Positions 17,934 through 26,950 of a DNA stretch of 33,191 bases are shown piece after piece; position 1 is the stretch's first letter, and each line of letters opens with the position of its first letter. The stretch is from Xenococcaceae cyanobacterium MO_167.B27 (GTDB lineage Bacteria > Cyanobacteriota > Cyanobacteriia > Cyanobacteriales > Xenococcaceae), in NCBI GenBank assembly GCA_030065935.1, contig JASJCP010000041.1, positions 1 to 33,191 on the forward strand, given 5' to 3'. The notes beneath the pieces are model-generated. The model saw only the letters and a program-made list of their open reading frames with translations, searched no databases and had not been told where the DNA came from. The translations under genes were made by a program, and so were the position numbers.

Positions 17934-19520
17934 ATGTCAAGTAAAGGGCTAAGAATCGGAATCGAAGCAAAAATCGAATACAATCCCATTCTTGATGTCC
18001 TGGGCAACAAGTACGAGTCGATACGTCGTACAGGCTTGTTTGATATGCAGCATGGAATGAGGGAAAATGAAATCGAAAAATCATACCAGTCTCGTTTTAA
18101 TATTCAGTGGGCATGGGCTGATTCTATCGCCCGTGAGGTTAAGCAAACCTATTCACAATTAACCACAGCAAAGAAGCTGAATATAGCCCGAATTAAAGAA
18201 CAAATTAAAAAGAAAACAAGCTCGGCAAAAGCAATATTTAAAAGTTTATCTAAAATCAAGAATCCTACCGTTAAACAACAAAATCAACTTAGGGGTTTAA
18301 AATCAAAAATCCTCAAAATACAATCATTAAATAAGCAATTAATTGAGCTTGAATCTACAGATAGATTACATATTTGTTTTGGTTCAAAAAAACTGTTTAA
18401 TGCTCAATACCATTTATCAGAAAATGGATATAACAATCACTCTGAGTGGTTGCACGACTGGAGGAAGAAGCGAGGCGGTAGATTTTATTGTGTTGGCAAG
18501 TCCTCCGTTGGTGGCGGTACGATGATTAAAATTTTTCACATCAATGGAGATGATTTTAAAGCAGTTGTAATGTTGCCTCGCTTTATGCAGTCAGAGCAGG
18601 TCGAAAAATTAGAAATTTCTTTTCAGATAACAGAATGCCGTCGTCACAGAAAGTCATCTTTACTTTATGCCTTAGAAAAACAAAAGCCAATTACAGTACA
18701 GATTTTTAGAAGAGAACATAAATCTGACCAGTGGTATATCCATTTAACTACTTACATTCAAGAAGTCCCAATTACCACATCTTTTAATAATGGTTGTATT
18801 GGAGTTGATTTTAATAAAGATAGTGTTGAATGGGCTTATGTTTCAAGTGAGGGAAATATTAAGAAAAAAGGTAAGTTGAGCTTTAAATGGAAAGGTTTTA
18901 GTTCTGGTCAGCGACAAGTAATGATGCGTAATCTAGTAGTTAAACTTACAGATATAGCATTTAATTATCAATGTCCTATTGCTATTGAATCATTAGATTT
19001 TTCAAAAAAAAAAGCATCCATGTCTGAAGCATCTTGTGTTTATAATGAAATGCTTTCTAACCTCTCTACTCTAATGTTTAGAGAAGCATTAACTTCAAGA
19101 TGTAAGCGTTATGGAATAGGCTTGCATTTAAAAAATCCAGCTTTTACCAGTGTCATTGGCATGATTAAATTTATGCCTAGATATGGTTTAAATTCGGGAA
19201 CAGCAGCAGCAATGACTATTGCTCGACGAGCAATGGGATATAGCGAACGCCCCCCTAAATGCCTAGTAAGACCAGAGGATCGAACTAGGCATCCTTGGAC
19301 GACTTGGAATGTCGTGTCACGATATCTTAAATCTAACAAAGTTAGACGTTCAAACCTTTTTGATTGGACAAAAGCCCTAGGGAAAGTTCTTGTTAGTAGT
19401 GATATTAATGAGACGAGCTTGTCTCTCTCTCTTGTTAGTAGCCAATCAAATCGTATTATTTATGGGAAGTCACCGAGTCCCGACCCTAAATATGATCGAC
19501 TATGTTTAGGCTTTAAGTAG
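17934..19520 (+). CDS. TnpB-related RuvC-fold protein (IS200/IS605 accessory type), atypical
   Basis: A 528-aa protein related to TnpB, the RNA-guided nuclease of IS200/IS605 elements. RuvC-I is CIGVDFNKDSVEWAYV (Asp292) and RuvC-II is IAIESLDF (Glu352). The segment NPAFTSVIGMIKF (401-413) corresponds to the NPAYTSQ part of TnpB, but the CxxC...CxxC zinc finger that follows in ordinary TnpB is absent. At RuvC-III, YGLNSGTAAAMTIARR (417-432) has no acidic residue where TnpB has Asp. A basic helical region (80-135) precedes the core. It belongs to the TnpB-related branch with a RHxWxxW-like ending (RTRHPWTTW). Whether it cuts DNA is doubtful. ATG 17934 is the first start. It ends 41 bp before the lptA-like gene. 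Confidence 0.75.
   Translation: MSSKGLRIGIEAKIEYNPILDVLGNKYESIRRTGLFDMQHGMRENEIEKSYQSRFNIQWAWADSIAREVKQTYSQLTTAKKLNIARIKEQIKKKTSSAKAIFKSLSKIKNPTVKQQNQLRGLKSKILKIQSLNKQLIELESTDRLHICFGSKKLFNAQYHLSENGYNNHSEWLHDWRKKRGGRFYCVGKSSVGGGTMIKIFHINGDDFKAVVMLPRFMQSEQVEKLEISFQITECRRHRKSSLLYALEKQKPITVQIFRREHKSDQWYIHLTTYIQEVPITTSFNNGCIGVDFNKDSVEWAYVSSEGNIKKKGKLSFKWKGFSSGQRQVMMRNLVVKLTDIAFNYQCPIAIESLDFSKKKASMSEASCVYNEMLSNLSTLMFREALTSRCKRYGIGLHLKNPAFTSVIGMIKFMPRYGLNSGTAAAMTIARRAMGYSERPPKCLVRPEDRTRHPWTTWNVVSRYLKSNKVRRSNLFDWTKALGKVLVSSDINETSLSLSLVSSQSNRIIYGKSPSPDPKYDRLCLGFK
19485..19510 (+). repeat. Hairpin at the 3' end of the TnpB-like gene
   Basis: CCTAAA (19485-19490) pairs with TTTAGG (19505-19510) inside the last codons. 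In IS200/IS605 elements the guide RNA is made from this part of the gene and the right end, so this may be part of an omega-RNA; that is an inference from position. Confidence 0.3.
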
Positions 19521-19561
19521 GTGTTAAAGGGCGGAGTATCTTCAATTTATAATTAATAGCT

Positions 19562-20008
19562 ATGTTTTTTGACTTTTCTTATTTGACTCGTACTTCTCGT
19601 AATAACATAATAAAGATTGCTTCTACAATACTGATTAGCGCGATCGCCTTAACTTTTCCCGTTCGCTCTCTCTATGCTCAAACTCCCGTTACTGGAGGTT
19701 CAATTACCATTCGTTCGGATCTACAAGAAGCCAATTCCGAAACAGGAATAATTACCGCAAGAGGTAATGTACAAATTAATTATCCTGCTCGACAAATTCA
19801 GGCTACCGCAGCCCAAGCACAGTATTATAGTCGGGAACGTCGTTTAGTGCTGACGGGAAATGTCTATGTGATCCAAGAAGGGAATAGTATGCGAGCAGAA
19901 ACTATGACTTATCTGGTTGATGAAAGAAAATTTATTGCTACCCCAAAATCCGATCGTCAGGTAGAATCGACATACCTGATTACAGAGCCTACGTCTGTTA
20001 ATAATTAG
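19562..20008 (+). CDS. LptA/OstA-like periplasmic lipopolysaccharide transport protein
   Basis: A 148-aa exported protein. A basic start and hydrophobic segment (about residues 17-38, ending near SLYAQT) form a signal peptide. The rest is an OstA-like beta-jellyroll: ITIRSDLQEANSETGIITAR, GNVQINYPARQIQATAAQAQ, RRLVLTGNVYVIQEGNSMRA. LptA-type proteins form the bridge that carries lipopolysaccharide from inner to outer membrane. The lptB gene follows after 40 bp, as in many bacteria, which supports the call. A TATAAT lies at 19548-19553 only 9 bp before the ATG; with the insertion ending right upstream, the original promoter may have been displaced. Confidence 0.85.
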   Translation: MFFDFSYLTRTSRNNIIKIASTILISAIALTFPVRSLYAQTPVTGGSITIRSDLQEANSETGIITARGNVQINYPARQIQATAAQAQYYSRERRLVLTGNVYVIQEGNSMRAETMTYLVDERKFIATPKSDRQVESTYLITEPTSVNN

Positions 20009-20048
20009 TACAGTACAAAATATCAAATATTAATTATCGATTAAACTT

Positions 20049-20777
20049 ATGGCTCTAGTTTTAGAAAATGTCCATAAGACTTATGGCAAAAGATTAGTTG
20101 TTAATCGAGTTAATCTTAGAGTATCCCCAGGAGAAATTGTAGGTCTATTGGGTCCTAACGGAGCAGGAAAAACCACAACTTTCTATATTGCTACTGGCTT
20201 GGTAAAACCTAATGCAGGAAATGTCAGACTGGGAGAAAAAGAGATTACTACTTTACCTCTCCATCAAAGAGCCAAGTTAGGCATTGGTTATCTAACTCAG
20301 CAACCTAGTATTTTTCGTCAACTCAGTGTTCGAGATAATATCCAGCTAGTTCTAGAACAAACTAATATCCCCCAACCTGCTCAACCTATCCGCTTACGAC
20401 AACTTTTAGAAGAATTCCGTCTTGAAAAAATCGCAAACACTTTAGGCTCTCAGGTGTCTGGGGGAGAAAGAAGACGCACTGAGTTGGCTAGAGCTTTGGC
20501 TGCTGGGCTAGATGGTCCAAAATTCCTACTCTTGGACGAACCTTTTGCAGGAGTCGATCCCATTGCTGTTTCTGAAATTCAAGAAATTATTGCCCAATTA
20601 CGCGATCGCCAGATGGGAATTTTAATTACTGACCATAATGTCCGCGAAACTCTCGCTATTACTAACAGGGCTTATATAATGCGAGATGGACAAATCCTGG
20701 CTTCAGGAACAGCAGAAGAACTCTACAATAATACTTTGGTAAGGGAATATTACCTAGGGAAAAAATTTCAGATTTAG
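20049..20777 (+). CDS. lptB: Lipopolysaccharide export ABC transporter ATP-binding protein LptB
   Basis: A 242-aa ABC ATPase that powers extraction of lipopolysaccharide from the inner membrane with LptFG. Walker [10 protein letters not shown] (35-43), Q-loop in [18 protein letters not shown], signature [15 protein letters not shown] (136-150), Walker [14 protein letters not shown] with catalytic Glu, and switch His in [10 protein letters not shown] are all intact. The [16 protein letters not shown] and RRRTE segments are typical of LptB rather than other ABC proteins. It follows the lptA-like gene. Its stop overlaps the stop of the convergent hpnH by 4 bases. Confidence 0.95.
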   Translation: MALVLENVHKTYGKRLVVNRVNLRVSPGEIVGLLGPNGAGKTTTFYIATGLVKPNAGNVRLGEKEITTLPLHQRAKLGIGYLTQQPSIFRQLSVRDNIQLVLEQTNIPQPAQPIRLRQLLEEFRLEKIANTLGSQVSGGERRRTELARALAAGLDGPKFLLLDEPFAGVDPIAVSEIQEIIAQLRDRQMGILITDHNVRETLAITNRAYIMRDGQILASGTAEELYNNTLVREYYLGKKFQI

Positions 20778-21787
20778 CTAAACAAAGCTCCCATCGCTTT
20801 ACCCATGTTTTCTGGCTGCATAGCTGCGGTTGCTGCTGTTGGTTCGTAACCACAATGTACCATGCAATCTGCACATTTAGGATTACCACTAGCACGCCCG
20901 TAATTATCCCAGTCGGTGTTGTTAATTAGTTCTTGATAAGTTTTATAATGTCCTTCATTCAACAGATAGCAGGGTTTTTGCCAGCCTAAGACGCTATAGC
21001 TAGGACTCCCCCAAGGAGTACATTCAAAATCAACATCCCCCATGAGAAATTCCAGAAATAAGGGATTATGGTTAAAATTCCACTTTTTCTGACCCGATTT
21101 CCAAGGAGCAAGTATCTCTCTAAATAAAGCTTTAGTTTGCTCAAGAGAGAGAAAACTGTCTTGATCTGGAGCTAACTCATAGCTATAACCAGGAGAAATC
21201 ATCATACCATCAACGCCTAAATCTTCGAGGAAATCAAAGAATTCTTGCATTTGTTTGGGGTCTGCTCCTTCAAACACCGTGGTGTTAGTGGTGACTCGAA
21301 AACCCTGAGCTTTAGCAGCTTTAATGGCTGCGATCGCCTTTTCAAAGACTCCTGAGCGATCTACTAGGCGATCATGTTCTTCTCCTAAGCCATCTAAATG
21401 AACGCTGAATGTGAGATAGGGAGAAGGTTCAAATTTAGCTAAACTTTTTTCGAGGAGTAACCCGTTAGTACATAAATAGACGAATTTTTTTCGAGCCACT
21501 AATCCTCGGACAATTTCTCCGATTTGAGGATGTAGTAACGGCTCTCCCCCAGGAATGGAAACCACTGGTGCGCCGGATTCTTCTACCGCAGCAAAACACT
21601 CTTCAGGGGTCAGATGTTTTTGGAGAATTTCTGTCGGATGCTGAATTTTACCACAGCCAGAGCAAGCCAAGTTACAGCGAAATAAAGGTTCTAGCATTAA
21701 AACTAGAGGAAACTTTTTTTTCCCTAATAAACGCTGCGTCAATAAATATTTGCCTACTGTTAAAGCTTGTTGTAGTTGAATTGCCAT
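20774..21787 (-). CDS. hpnH: Hopanoid biosynthesis radical SAM protein HpnH (adenosylhopane synthase)
   Basis: A 337-aa radical SAM enzyme. The cluster motif is CNLACSGC (Cys38, Cys42, Cys45), SAM contacts follow in [13 protein letters not shown], and the C-terminus carries a second Cys set, [14 protein letters not shown]. The start [10 protein letters not shown] and [17 protein letters not shown] are hallmarks of HpnH, which joins the 5'-deoxyadenosyl radical to diploptene to make adenosylhopane, the first step in extended hopanoids. ATG at 21787 gives the usual length. The gene faces DUF1815 across a 254-bp divergent gap and converges on lptB with overlapping stops. No other hopanoid gene is in the window. 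Confidence 0.93.
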   Translation of the reverse strand: MAIQLQQALTVGKYLLTQRLLGKKKFPLVLMLEPLFRCNLACSGCGKIQHPTEILQKHLTPEECFAAVEESGAPVVSIPGGEPLLHPQIGEIVRGLVARKKFVYLCTNGLLLEKSLAKFEPSPYLTFSVHLDGLGEEHDRLVDRSGVFEKAIAAIKAAKAQGFRVTTNTTVFEGADPKQMQEFFDFLEDLGVDGMMISPGYSYELAPDQDSFLSLEQTKALFREILAPWKSGQKKWNFNHNPLFLEFLMGDVDFECTPWGSPSYSVLGWQKPCYLLNEGHYKTYQELINNTDWDNYGRASGNPKCADCMVHCGYEPTAATAAMQPENMGKAMGALFS

Positions 21788-22030
21788 TTTTTCCTCTTAC
21801 ACCAAATATCAATTATCTTTATCTTGACAAATCACTGAGATTATAAGTCTTAGATAACAATTTTGTGAGCTATTTAGGGTCATTATAGGGGGAATAACCC
21901 TCAGCCCCGAAGTATTCTCTTAAAATTTTTGCCCAAAACACATAGGTAAAGTTTAGGTTTTGTCATAAAGTACATCAAGGAAACAAATATTAAAAAAATA
22001 TTAAATCGTCTAAAATAATTAGTGGTGTTC

Positions 22031-22035
22031 GGAGG
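22031..22035 (+). promoter_or_regulatory. Ribosome binding site that fixes a GTG start
   Basis: GGAGG six bases before the GTG at 22042 is one of the clearest Shine-Dalgarno sequences in the window and supports that start. Confidence 0.7.
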
Positions 22036-22041
22036 AACAAA

Positions 22042-22407
22042 GTGTTTATTAGACTCGCACAACAACACCGTCAATTCGTTCGCGACTTGGTGATGAATCT
22101 TCAGGCTTTAGCGATTGCCTTAGAGAATCGTGGTCATATGGCTTCCTGCTATACCTGCGGGGGGGAAATGAATAGTGCTTCTTTTATGGTGAGTTTAGGA
22201 GAAAATCACCTGATTCGTTTTTTAGTTTCTGATTACGGAATAACTTGGACGGAAATGCGTGATGACCGTGAATTGATGAAACTAGAAGGAGCAGAAGCCA
22301 TCAGTCAGCTACAAGAGTTAGCAGATTTACTCAAATACGAAGTTCCAATTCCTCAAAATCATAATGTAACTATCCAAGATAATTCTGAGTATCTGCAAAA
22401 AATTTAA
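22042..22407 (+). CDS. DUF1815 family protein
   Basis: A 121-aa soluble protein restricted to cyanobacteria as far as I know. It begins MFIRLAQQHRQFVRDLVMNL and contains SCYTCGGEMNSASFMV (a CxxC pair at a strand turn) and LVSDYGITWTEMRDDRELM, which define DUF1815. Function is unknown. The start is GTG, supported by GGAGG upstream. It lies divergent from hpnH and 103 bp before ppk1. Confidence 0.85.
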   Translation: MFIRLAQQHRQFVRDLVMNLQALAIALENRGHMASCYTCGGEMNSASFMVSLGENHLIRFLVSDYGITWTEMRDDRELMKLEGAEAISQLQELADLLKYEVPIPQNHNVTIQDNSEYLQKI

Positions 22408-22481
22408 TCAGTTTTAAGCATTGGGTTCTGATTCTGGTAATTTGTTCTAGAAATAAATTCTTACCTCATCTCAAGGTGCGC

Positions 22482-22497
22482 TACTATTTTTATAGTA
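22482..22497 (+). terminator. Small AT hairpin between DUF1815 and ppk1
   Basis: TACTAT (22482-22487) and ATAGTA (22492-22497) form a 6-bp stem with a TTTT loop, about 13 bases before the ppk1 start. No U-run follows. It could modulate ppk1 translation or be incidental. Confidence 0.2.
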
Positions 22498-22510
22498 ACG
22501 ATTTACCAAG

Positions 22511-24649
22511 ATGACTACTGCTAAAGCTGCTGATATTAACATTAACTTAAGTGACTCGAAATACTACTTCAATCGAGAACTTAGCTGGTTGGAGTTTAAT
22601 CGTCGAGTATTACAGGAAGCTCTAGACGAAAGGACTCCCCTGCTAGAACGTCTCAAGTTTATGGCAATTTTTAGCTCTAACCTAGACGAGTTCTTTATGG
22701 TTAGGGTTGCAGGTTTAAAGCAACAAGTAGAAGCAGGAGTTACTAAATTATCTCTGGATGGACGCACTCCAGCACAGCAACTAGAAGAAATCGGTAAGGT
22801 TTTGCGTCCCATAGTGATGAAGCAGCATCAGTTTTTTCAACAAGTCCTCATCCCAGAATTAGCTAAAAACAACATCCATATCCTGAATTATGTCGATTTG
22901 AATCAAGAGCAAAGAACTTATCTTAGGGATTTTTTTGAAGAACATATTTTTCCTGTTTTAACCCCTTTAGCAGTAGATCCGTCCCATCCTTTCCCCTACA
23001 TTTCCAATCTCAGTCTTAATCTAGCAGTAATTGTTAAAGACCCAGACATAGAAGAAGAATTATTCGCAAGGATTAAGATTCCTAAAGTACTACCTCGCTT
23101 CATTCCCCTACCAGAAGAATTGGGTCAAAGAGCTAAAAAACAAAAAGCCGTTTGGACTGGTATTCCCATCGAACAACTAATCACCCATAACTTAGAATCT
23201 TTATTTCCTGGGATGAATATTCAGGAATGCTATAGTTTTCGGGTAACTCGTAATGCAGACTTAGCAGTAGAAGAAGACGAAGCAGATGACTTACTACTGG
23301 CGATTGAAAAAGAATTACAAAAACGGCGTATGGGCGGTTCAGCAGTACGTCTAGAGATTCAAGCTTCCACACCCAAAGAACTTCGCTCCACGATTATGAG
23401 GGAACTATCTCTTGAAGAAAATGATGTTTATGACATTGATGGTCTATTGAGTTTAGGGGATTTAATGTTTTTTATGGGATTACCCCTACCCTCACTCAAA
23501 GATCAGCCTTGGTCTTCTGTTATACCATCAAGGGTAGAACGTCTGCAAAACGTCGAAGATGGACAGGATTTTTTGAAGATGATTCGTGAAGGAGACTTGC
23601 TGGTACATCATCCCTACCACTCCTTTAGCGGTACAGTGCAACGTTTTATCACCGAAGCAGCCAGGGATCCTAAAGTTCTGGCGATTAAAATGACCTTGTA
23701 TCGGACTTCTGGGGATTCCCCTATTATTAAAACTCTAATTGAAGCAGCAGAAAATGGCAAACAAGTAGTAGCCCTAGTAGAATTGAAAGCGCGTTTTGAT
23801 GAAGAAAATAACATTATCTGGGCAAGAAAGCTGGAACAATCGGGAGTTCACGTAGTTTATGGCTTAGTAGGGCTAAAAACCCATACTAAAATTACTCTGA
23901 TTGTTCGACAAGAAGACAGTAAAATTCGGCGTTATGTTCATATTGGGACAGGAAACTATAACCCTAAAACCGCTAGACTATACACTGATTTGGGTCTTTT
24001 TAGCTGTCAAGAAGATTTAGGAGCAGATTTAACCGACTTGTTCAATTTCCTAACTGGTTACTCTCGACAAAAATCTTATCGCAAAATGTTGGTTGCTCCC
24101 GTCAATTTACGAGATCGCATGATTGAGATGATTCAACGGGAAATAGACCACTCCCGCAATGGGGGAAAAGGTCGCATTGTCGCCAAGATGAATTCTCTAG
24201 TTGATGGACAAGTTATCGCTACTCTCTATGAAGCATCCCAAGCAGGAGTAGAAATAGATTTAATTATTAGAGGGATTTGTTGTCTACGTCCAGGGATTAA
24301 AGGAATTAGTGATAATATTCGGGTTATTAGTATTATTGGTCGATTTTTAGAACATTCTCGCATTTTTTACTTTCATAATAGGGGAGAAGAAGAAATTTAT
24401 ATTGGTAGTGCAGATTGGATGACGCGGAATCTTAGCCGTCGTGTAGAGGCGGTAGCTCCCATTGAGTCCCCTAATTTAGCTAAAGATTTACAAGAAATTC
24501 TGGGCATTATGTTGGCAGATAATCGCCAAGCTTGGGAACTAAAATCCGATGGGACTTATGTCCAAAGAAAACCAACAGCAGATGCTCAAGCCCATAGTAC
24601 CCATAATACTTTGATGGATATTGCTAAAAGTTCTGTCAAAAATAGTTAG
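22511..24649 (+). CDS. ppk1: Polyphosphate kinase 1
   Basis: A 712-aa enzyme that polymerises the gamma phosphate of ATP into polyphosphate. All PPK1 parts are present: N-terminal helical domain YFNRELSWLEFNRRVLQEAL, head domain, and two phospholipase-D-like catalytic domains. The autophosphorylated His lies in GLVGLKTHTKITLIVR, followed by RRYVHIGTGNYNPKTARLY, and the second in AKMNSLVDGQVIATLYEASQ and IRGICCLRPG. The length matches the family. ATG 22511 is preceded by a small hairpin. In cyanobacteria the product stores phosphate; no pho-box was recognised. Confidence 0.96.
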   Translation: MTTAKAADININLSDSKYYFNRELSWLEFNRRVLQEALDERTPLLERLKFMAIFSSNLDEFFMVRVAGLKQQVEAGVTKLSLDGRTPAQQLEEIGKVLRPIVMKQHQFFQQVLIPELAKNNIHILNYVDLNQEQRTYLRDFFEEHIFPVLTPLAVDPSHPFPYISNLSLNLAVIVKDPDIEEELFARIKIPKVLPRFIPLPEELGQRAKKQKAVWTGIPIEQLITHNLESLFPGMNIQECYSFRVTRNADLAVEEDEADDLLLAIEKELQKRRMGGSAVRLEIQASTPKELRSTIMRELSLEENDVYDIDGLLSLGDLMFFMGLPLPSLKDQPWSSVIPSRVERLQNVEDGQDFLKMIREGDLLVHHPYHSFSGTVQRFITEAARDPKVLAIKMTLYRTSGDSPIIKTLIEAAENGKQVVALVELKARFDEENNIIWARKLEQSGVHVVYGLVGLKTHTKITLIVRQEDSKIRRYVHIGTGNYNPKTARLYTDLGLFSCQEDLGADLTDLFNFLTGYSRQKSYRKMLVAPVNLRDRMIEMIQREIDHSRNGGKGRIVAKMNSLVDGQVIATLYEASQAGVEIDLIIRGICCLRPGIKGISDNIRVISIIGRFLEHSRIFYFHNRGEEEIYIGSADWMTRNLSRRVEAVAPIESPNLAKDLQEILGIMLADNRQAWELKSDGTYVQRKPTADAQAHSTHNTLMDIAKSSVKNS

Positions 24650-24722
24650 ATACAATGGTGAATTTCCAGAAATTTTCGGGCAAGTTAAAAATAGGTAACA
24701 GTATGGATTAATAACTTGCACT

Positions 24723-26603
24723 TTGAACACCATTAACTCTAGTCAAGAGCCATTAGCTAATATTCTGATTGTGGATGACACTTCATCTAACTTGAAGGCA
24801 CTCTCTAAACTACTTCAAGATGAAGGTTATGCTGTTCGTTGTGCCTTGGATGGAGCAACAGCTATAACTATAGCAGAAGCTCAATGGCCAGACCTGATTC
24901 TCCTTGACATTGTCATGCCAGAAATAGATGGTTATGAAGTATGCCAACAGTTAAAAGCTTTCCCCAAAACTTGTGATATTCCTGTAATTTTTTTAAGTAC
25001 CTTAGAAGATATTTTTGATAAGAAAAAAGCCTTTCAAGTTGGGGGAGTCGATTATGTTCCCAAATCTTATCAATCTGAGGAAATTCTCATCAGAATTAAA
25101 AATCAATTAATTATTCAATCAACTAAAGCGGAAATTTCTCGTCTCAATACAGAATTAGAAATTAGAGTCAAAGAGCGTACAGAAGAATTAGAAATTGCCA
25201 ATCAAAAACTTCATGAAGAGATTATCCAACGTCGTCAAGCGGAAGATAAAATGATCCGCAAAGCACTACAAGACCCCCTCACAGGATTAATCAATCGCAG
25301 TTCTTTTTTTGGCAAACTTACTCAAGCTATCCAACAGTTAAAAAAACAACCTACAGCTAAATTTGCCGTTTTTTTAATTGATTGTGAATCTTTTAAGGAA
25401 GTTAAAAATGATTATGGCATTTTTGAAGCTAATCAATTATTAATTGCTATTGCTAATCGTTTAATTTCTTGTTTTCCTCGCTCATCTTATATCGGTCGTT
25501 TTGAAGCAGATGAATACGCTATTATACTTTATGATGTTGAACAACTAGAATATATAATTAATATAGCTGAAAAAATCCAAAAAACCCTAGCATTACCCTT
25601 TGAATTAAAAAAGAGCAATACTTACGTTAATAATAGTAGTATCGGAATTGTTTTGCTCAATGACCAGTATCAACAAATAGAACCAATATTAGAAGATGCT
25701 AATATTGCTTTACAAGAATCTAAAGTTAAAAATGTCTATCAAATTTTTCATCCTGAAATGACTCTGACTAAATCCAAGGGAGTCAGTAGCACATCTTCTG
25801 AAGATGAATCCTATTTTAAACAGGCGATCGCCAATCAAGAATTTATCGTTGATTATCAACCAGTTATTTCTTTAACCACAGGAAAAATTTTAGAATTAGA
25901 AGCTTTAATCAGATGGAATCATCCTGTTTATGGTTTAATTAATGCTTCAGAATTTATTACCTTAGCCGAAAAAACAGGGTTAATTGTAGAATTAGGCTAC
26001 TTAGTAATTTTAGAAGCTTGCCATCAAATGATAGCTTGGCAACAAGAGCATCAAATAAACACTAAAGTTAGTGTCAATTTATCTGAACAACAATTTAATC
26101 AATCTGACTTAATAGAAAAAATCGATCAAATTTTAGATGCGACAGGAATTGAAGGGAAATATCTCAAATTAGAAATATCCGAAAAAGTAATCGCCAATGA
26201 CCCCCAATACGCTCTCAAAACTTTAGAAAAATTACAATCTCGCCAGATAGAAACCATCATAGATAACTTTGGTAATGGCTATTGCTATCTCAATTATATT
26301 GCCTTAACTTATTTAATAAATTTTCCGATTAAGAATGTCAAAATTAGTATAGATTCATCTAATAAATTCAACAATAAAACACCAGAAAAAAATTTAAGCT
26401 GGGATAAAACTTTACACGATATGTTTGAGTTATTAATTAATCTATCTCATCAGATGAATCTGAAAATTACAGTCAAAGATATTGAATCTAATCAACAACT
26501 CAAATACATTAAATCTTTAGATTGCGCTCATGGTCAAGGTAAAATTATTTCTCAACCTTTAAGAAAAAAAGCTTTAGAAGAAATGTTATTGTGGACTACC
26601 TAA
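24723..26603 (+). CDS. Response regulator with degenerate GGDEF and degenerate EAL domains
   Basis: A 626-aa cytoplasmic signalling protein. REC domain at 13-130 is complete: Asp18/Asp19, phospho-acceptor Asp62 in LILLDIVMP, Lys114. A coiled coil (about 133-180) leads to a GGDEF-type domain (DPLTGLINRSSFFGKL onward) whose signature reads RFEADEY instead of GGDEF, so cyclase activity is unlikely. The EAL domain keeps LELEALIRW, VNLSEQQFN and LEISEKV, but the metal-binding DDFG is DNFG and the ETE region is DIESNQQ, so phosphodiesterase activity is doubtful. The start is TTG 24723; an in-frame stop at 24696 and no other start before the first REC strand leave no alternative. It may be a c-di-GMP receptor or a scaffold. 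Confidence 0.85.
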   Translation: MNTINSSQEPLANILIVDDTSSNLKALSKLLQDEGYAVRCALDGATAITIAEAQWPDLILLDIVMPEIDGYEVCQQLKAFPKTCDIPVIFLSTLEDIFDKKKAFQVGGVDYVPKSYQSEEILIRIKNQLIIQSTKAEISRLNTELEIRVKERTEELEIANQKLHEEIIQRRQAEDKMIRKALQDPLTGLINRSSFFGKLTQAIQQLKKQPTAKFAVFLIDCESFKEVKNDYGIFEANQLLIAIANRLISCFPRSSYIGRFEADEYAIILYDVEQLEYIINIAEKIQKTLALPFELKKSNTYVNNSSIGIVLLNDQYQQIEPILEDANIALQESKVKNVYQIFHPEMTLTKSKGVSSTSSEDESYFKQAIANQEFIVDYQPVISLTTGKILELEALIRWNHPVYGLINASEFITLAEKTGLIVELGYLVILEACHQMIAWQQEHQINTKVSVNLSEQQFNQSDLIEKIDQILDATGIEGKYLKLEISEKVIANDPQYALKTLEKLQSRQIETIIDNFGNGYCYLNYIALTYLINFPIKNVKISIDSSNKFNNKTPEKNLSWDKTLHDMFELLINLSHQMNLKITVKDIESNQQLKYIKSLDCAHGQGKIISQPLRKKALEEMLLWTT

Positions 26604-26649
26604 TCTTAATAAGGAATGAGGAAAAGTTGCCAGACGATTTGGTTAATAA

Positions 26650-26937
26650 TCAGGATTTTTCTGAAGGATTAAGAGGAATAGGGGTTTCAGATGAATTATC
26701 TGAGTTAATTGCTTTTCTTTCTTCTATTAAAGATGCTGTTTGAGTAATTAGGTCTGCTGTTTCTGTTTTTTCTTGTCGAAAAAGGTTCATAATTCCCTTA
26801 TCGTAATTAGATGTGATCGCAATAAACGCTCCTGCTAAAATATAAATTGGTAGAGGTAAAATAAAGTTTTTTAGCCAGGAAAAAACTTCAAATACAACAA
26901 ATAATATTCCAACACTAACTAACCAAGCTTTCATCAA
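26650..26937 (-). CDS. Small membrane protein, function unknown
   Basis: A 95-aa protein with two hydrophobic segments (WLVSVGILFVVFEVFSWL and PLPIYILAGAFIAITS) and a polar, acidic C-terminal tail. The pattern resembles small conserved cyanobacterial membrane proteins. I do not recognise a named family. It lies convergent to the signalling gene and is separated from the DUF427 gene by a heptamer repeat array, so it may or may not belong to that operon. Confidence 0.6.
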   Translation of the reverse strand: MMKAWLVSVGILFVVFEVFSWLKNFILPLPIYILAGAFIAITSNYDKGIMNLFRQEKTETADLITQTASLIEERKAINSDNSSETPIPLNPSEKS

Positions 26938-26950
26938 TAAAATTAATTTG

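Larger units (their letters stand above)
17800..19545 (+). mobile_element. IS200/IS605-like element carrying only a TnpB-related gene
   Basis: A TnpB-related reading frame (17934-19520) flanked on the left by an imperfect 11-bp hairpin (17818-17854) and with a hairpin overlapping its 3' end (19485-19510). IS200/IS605 elements have hairpin ends rather than inverted repeats. No TnpA tyrosine transposase lies nearby, so mobility would need TnpA in trans. Exact ends are estimates. The element contains no HIP1 site. Confidence 0.55.

Noticed and set aside
19109-19339. Minus-strand 76-aa frame inside the TnpB-like gene
   Set aside because: Antisense shadow of a conserved coding region.
22564-24733. 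Four minus-strand frames across ppk1 (22564-22812, 23181-23372, 23614-23814, 24539-24733)
   Set aside because: All antisense to ppk1, which is fully conserved on the plus strand.
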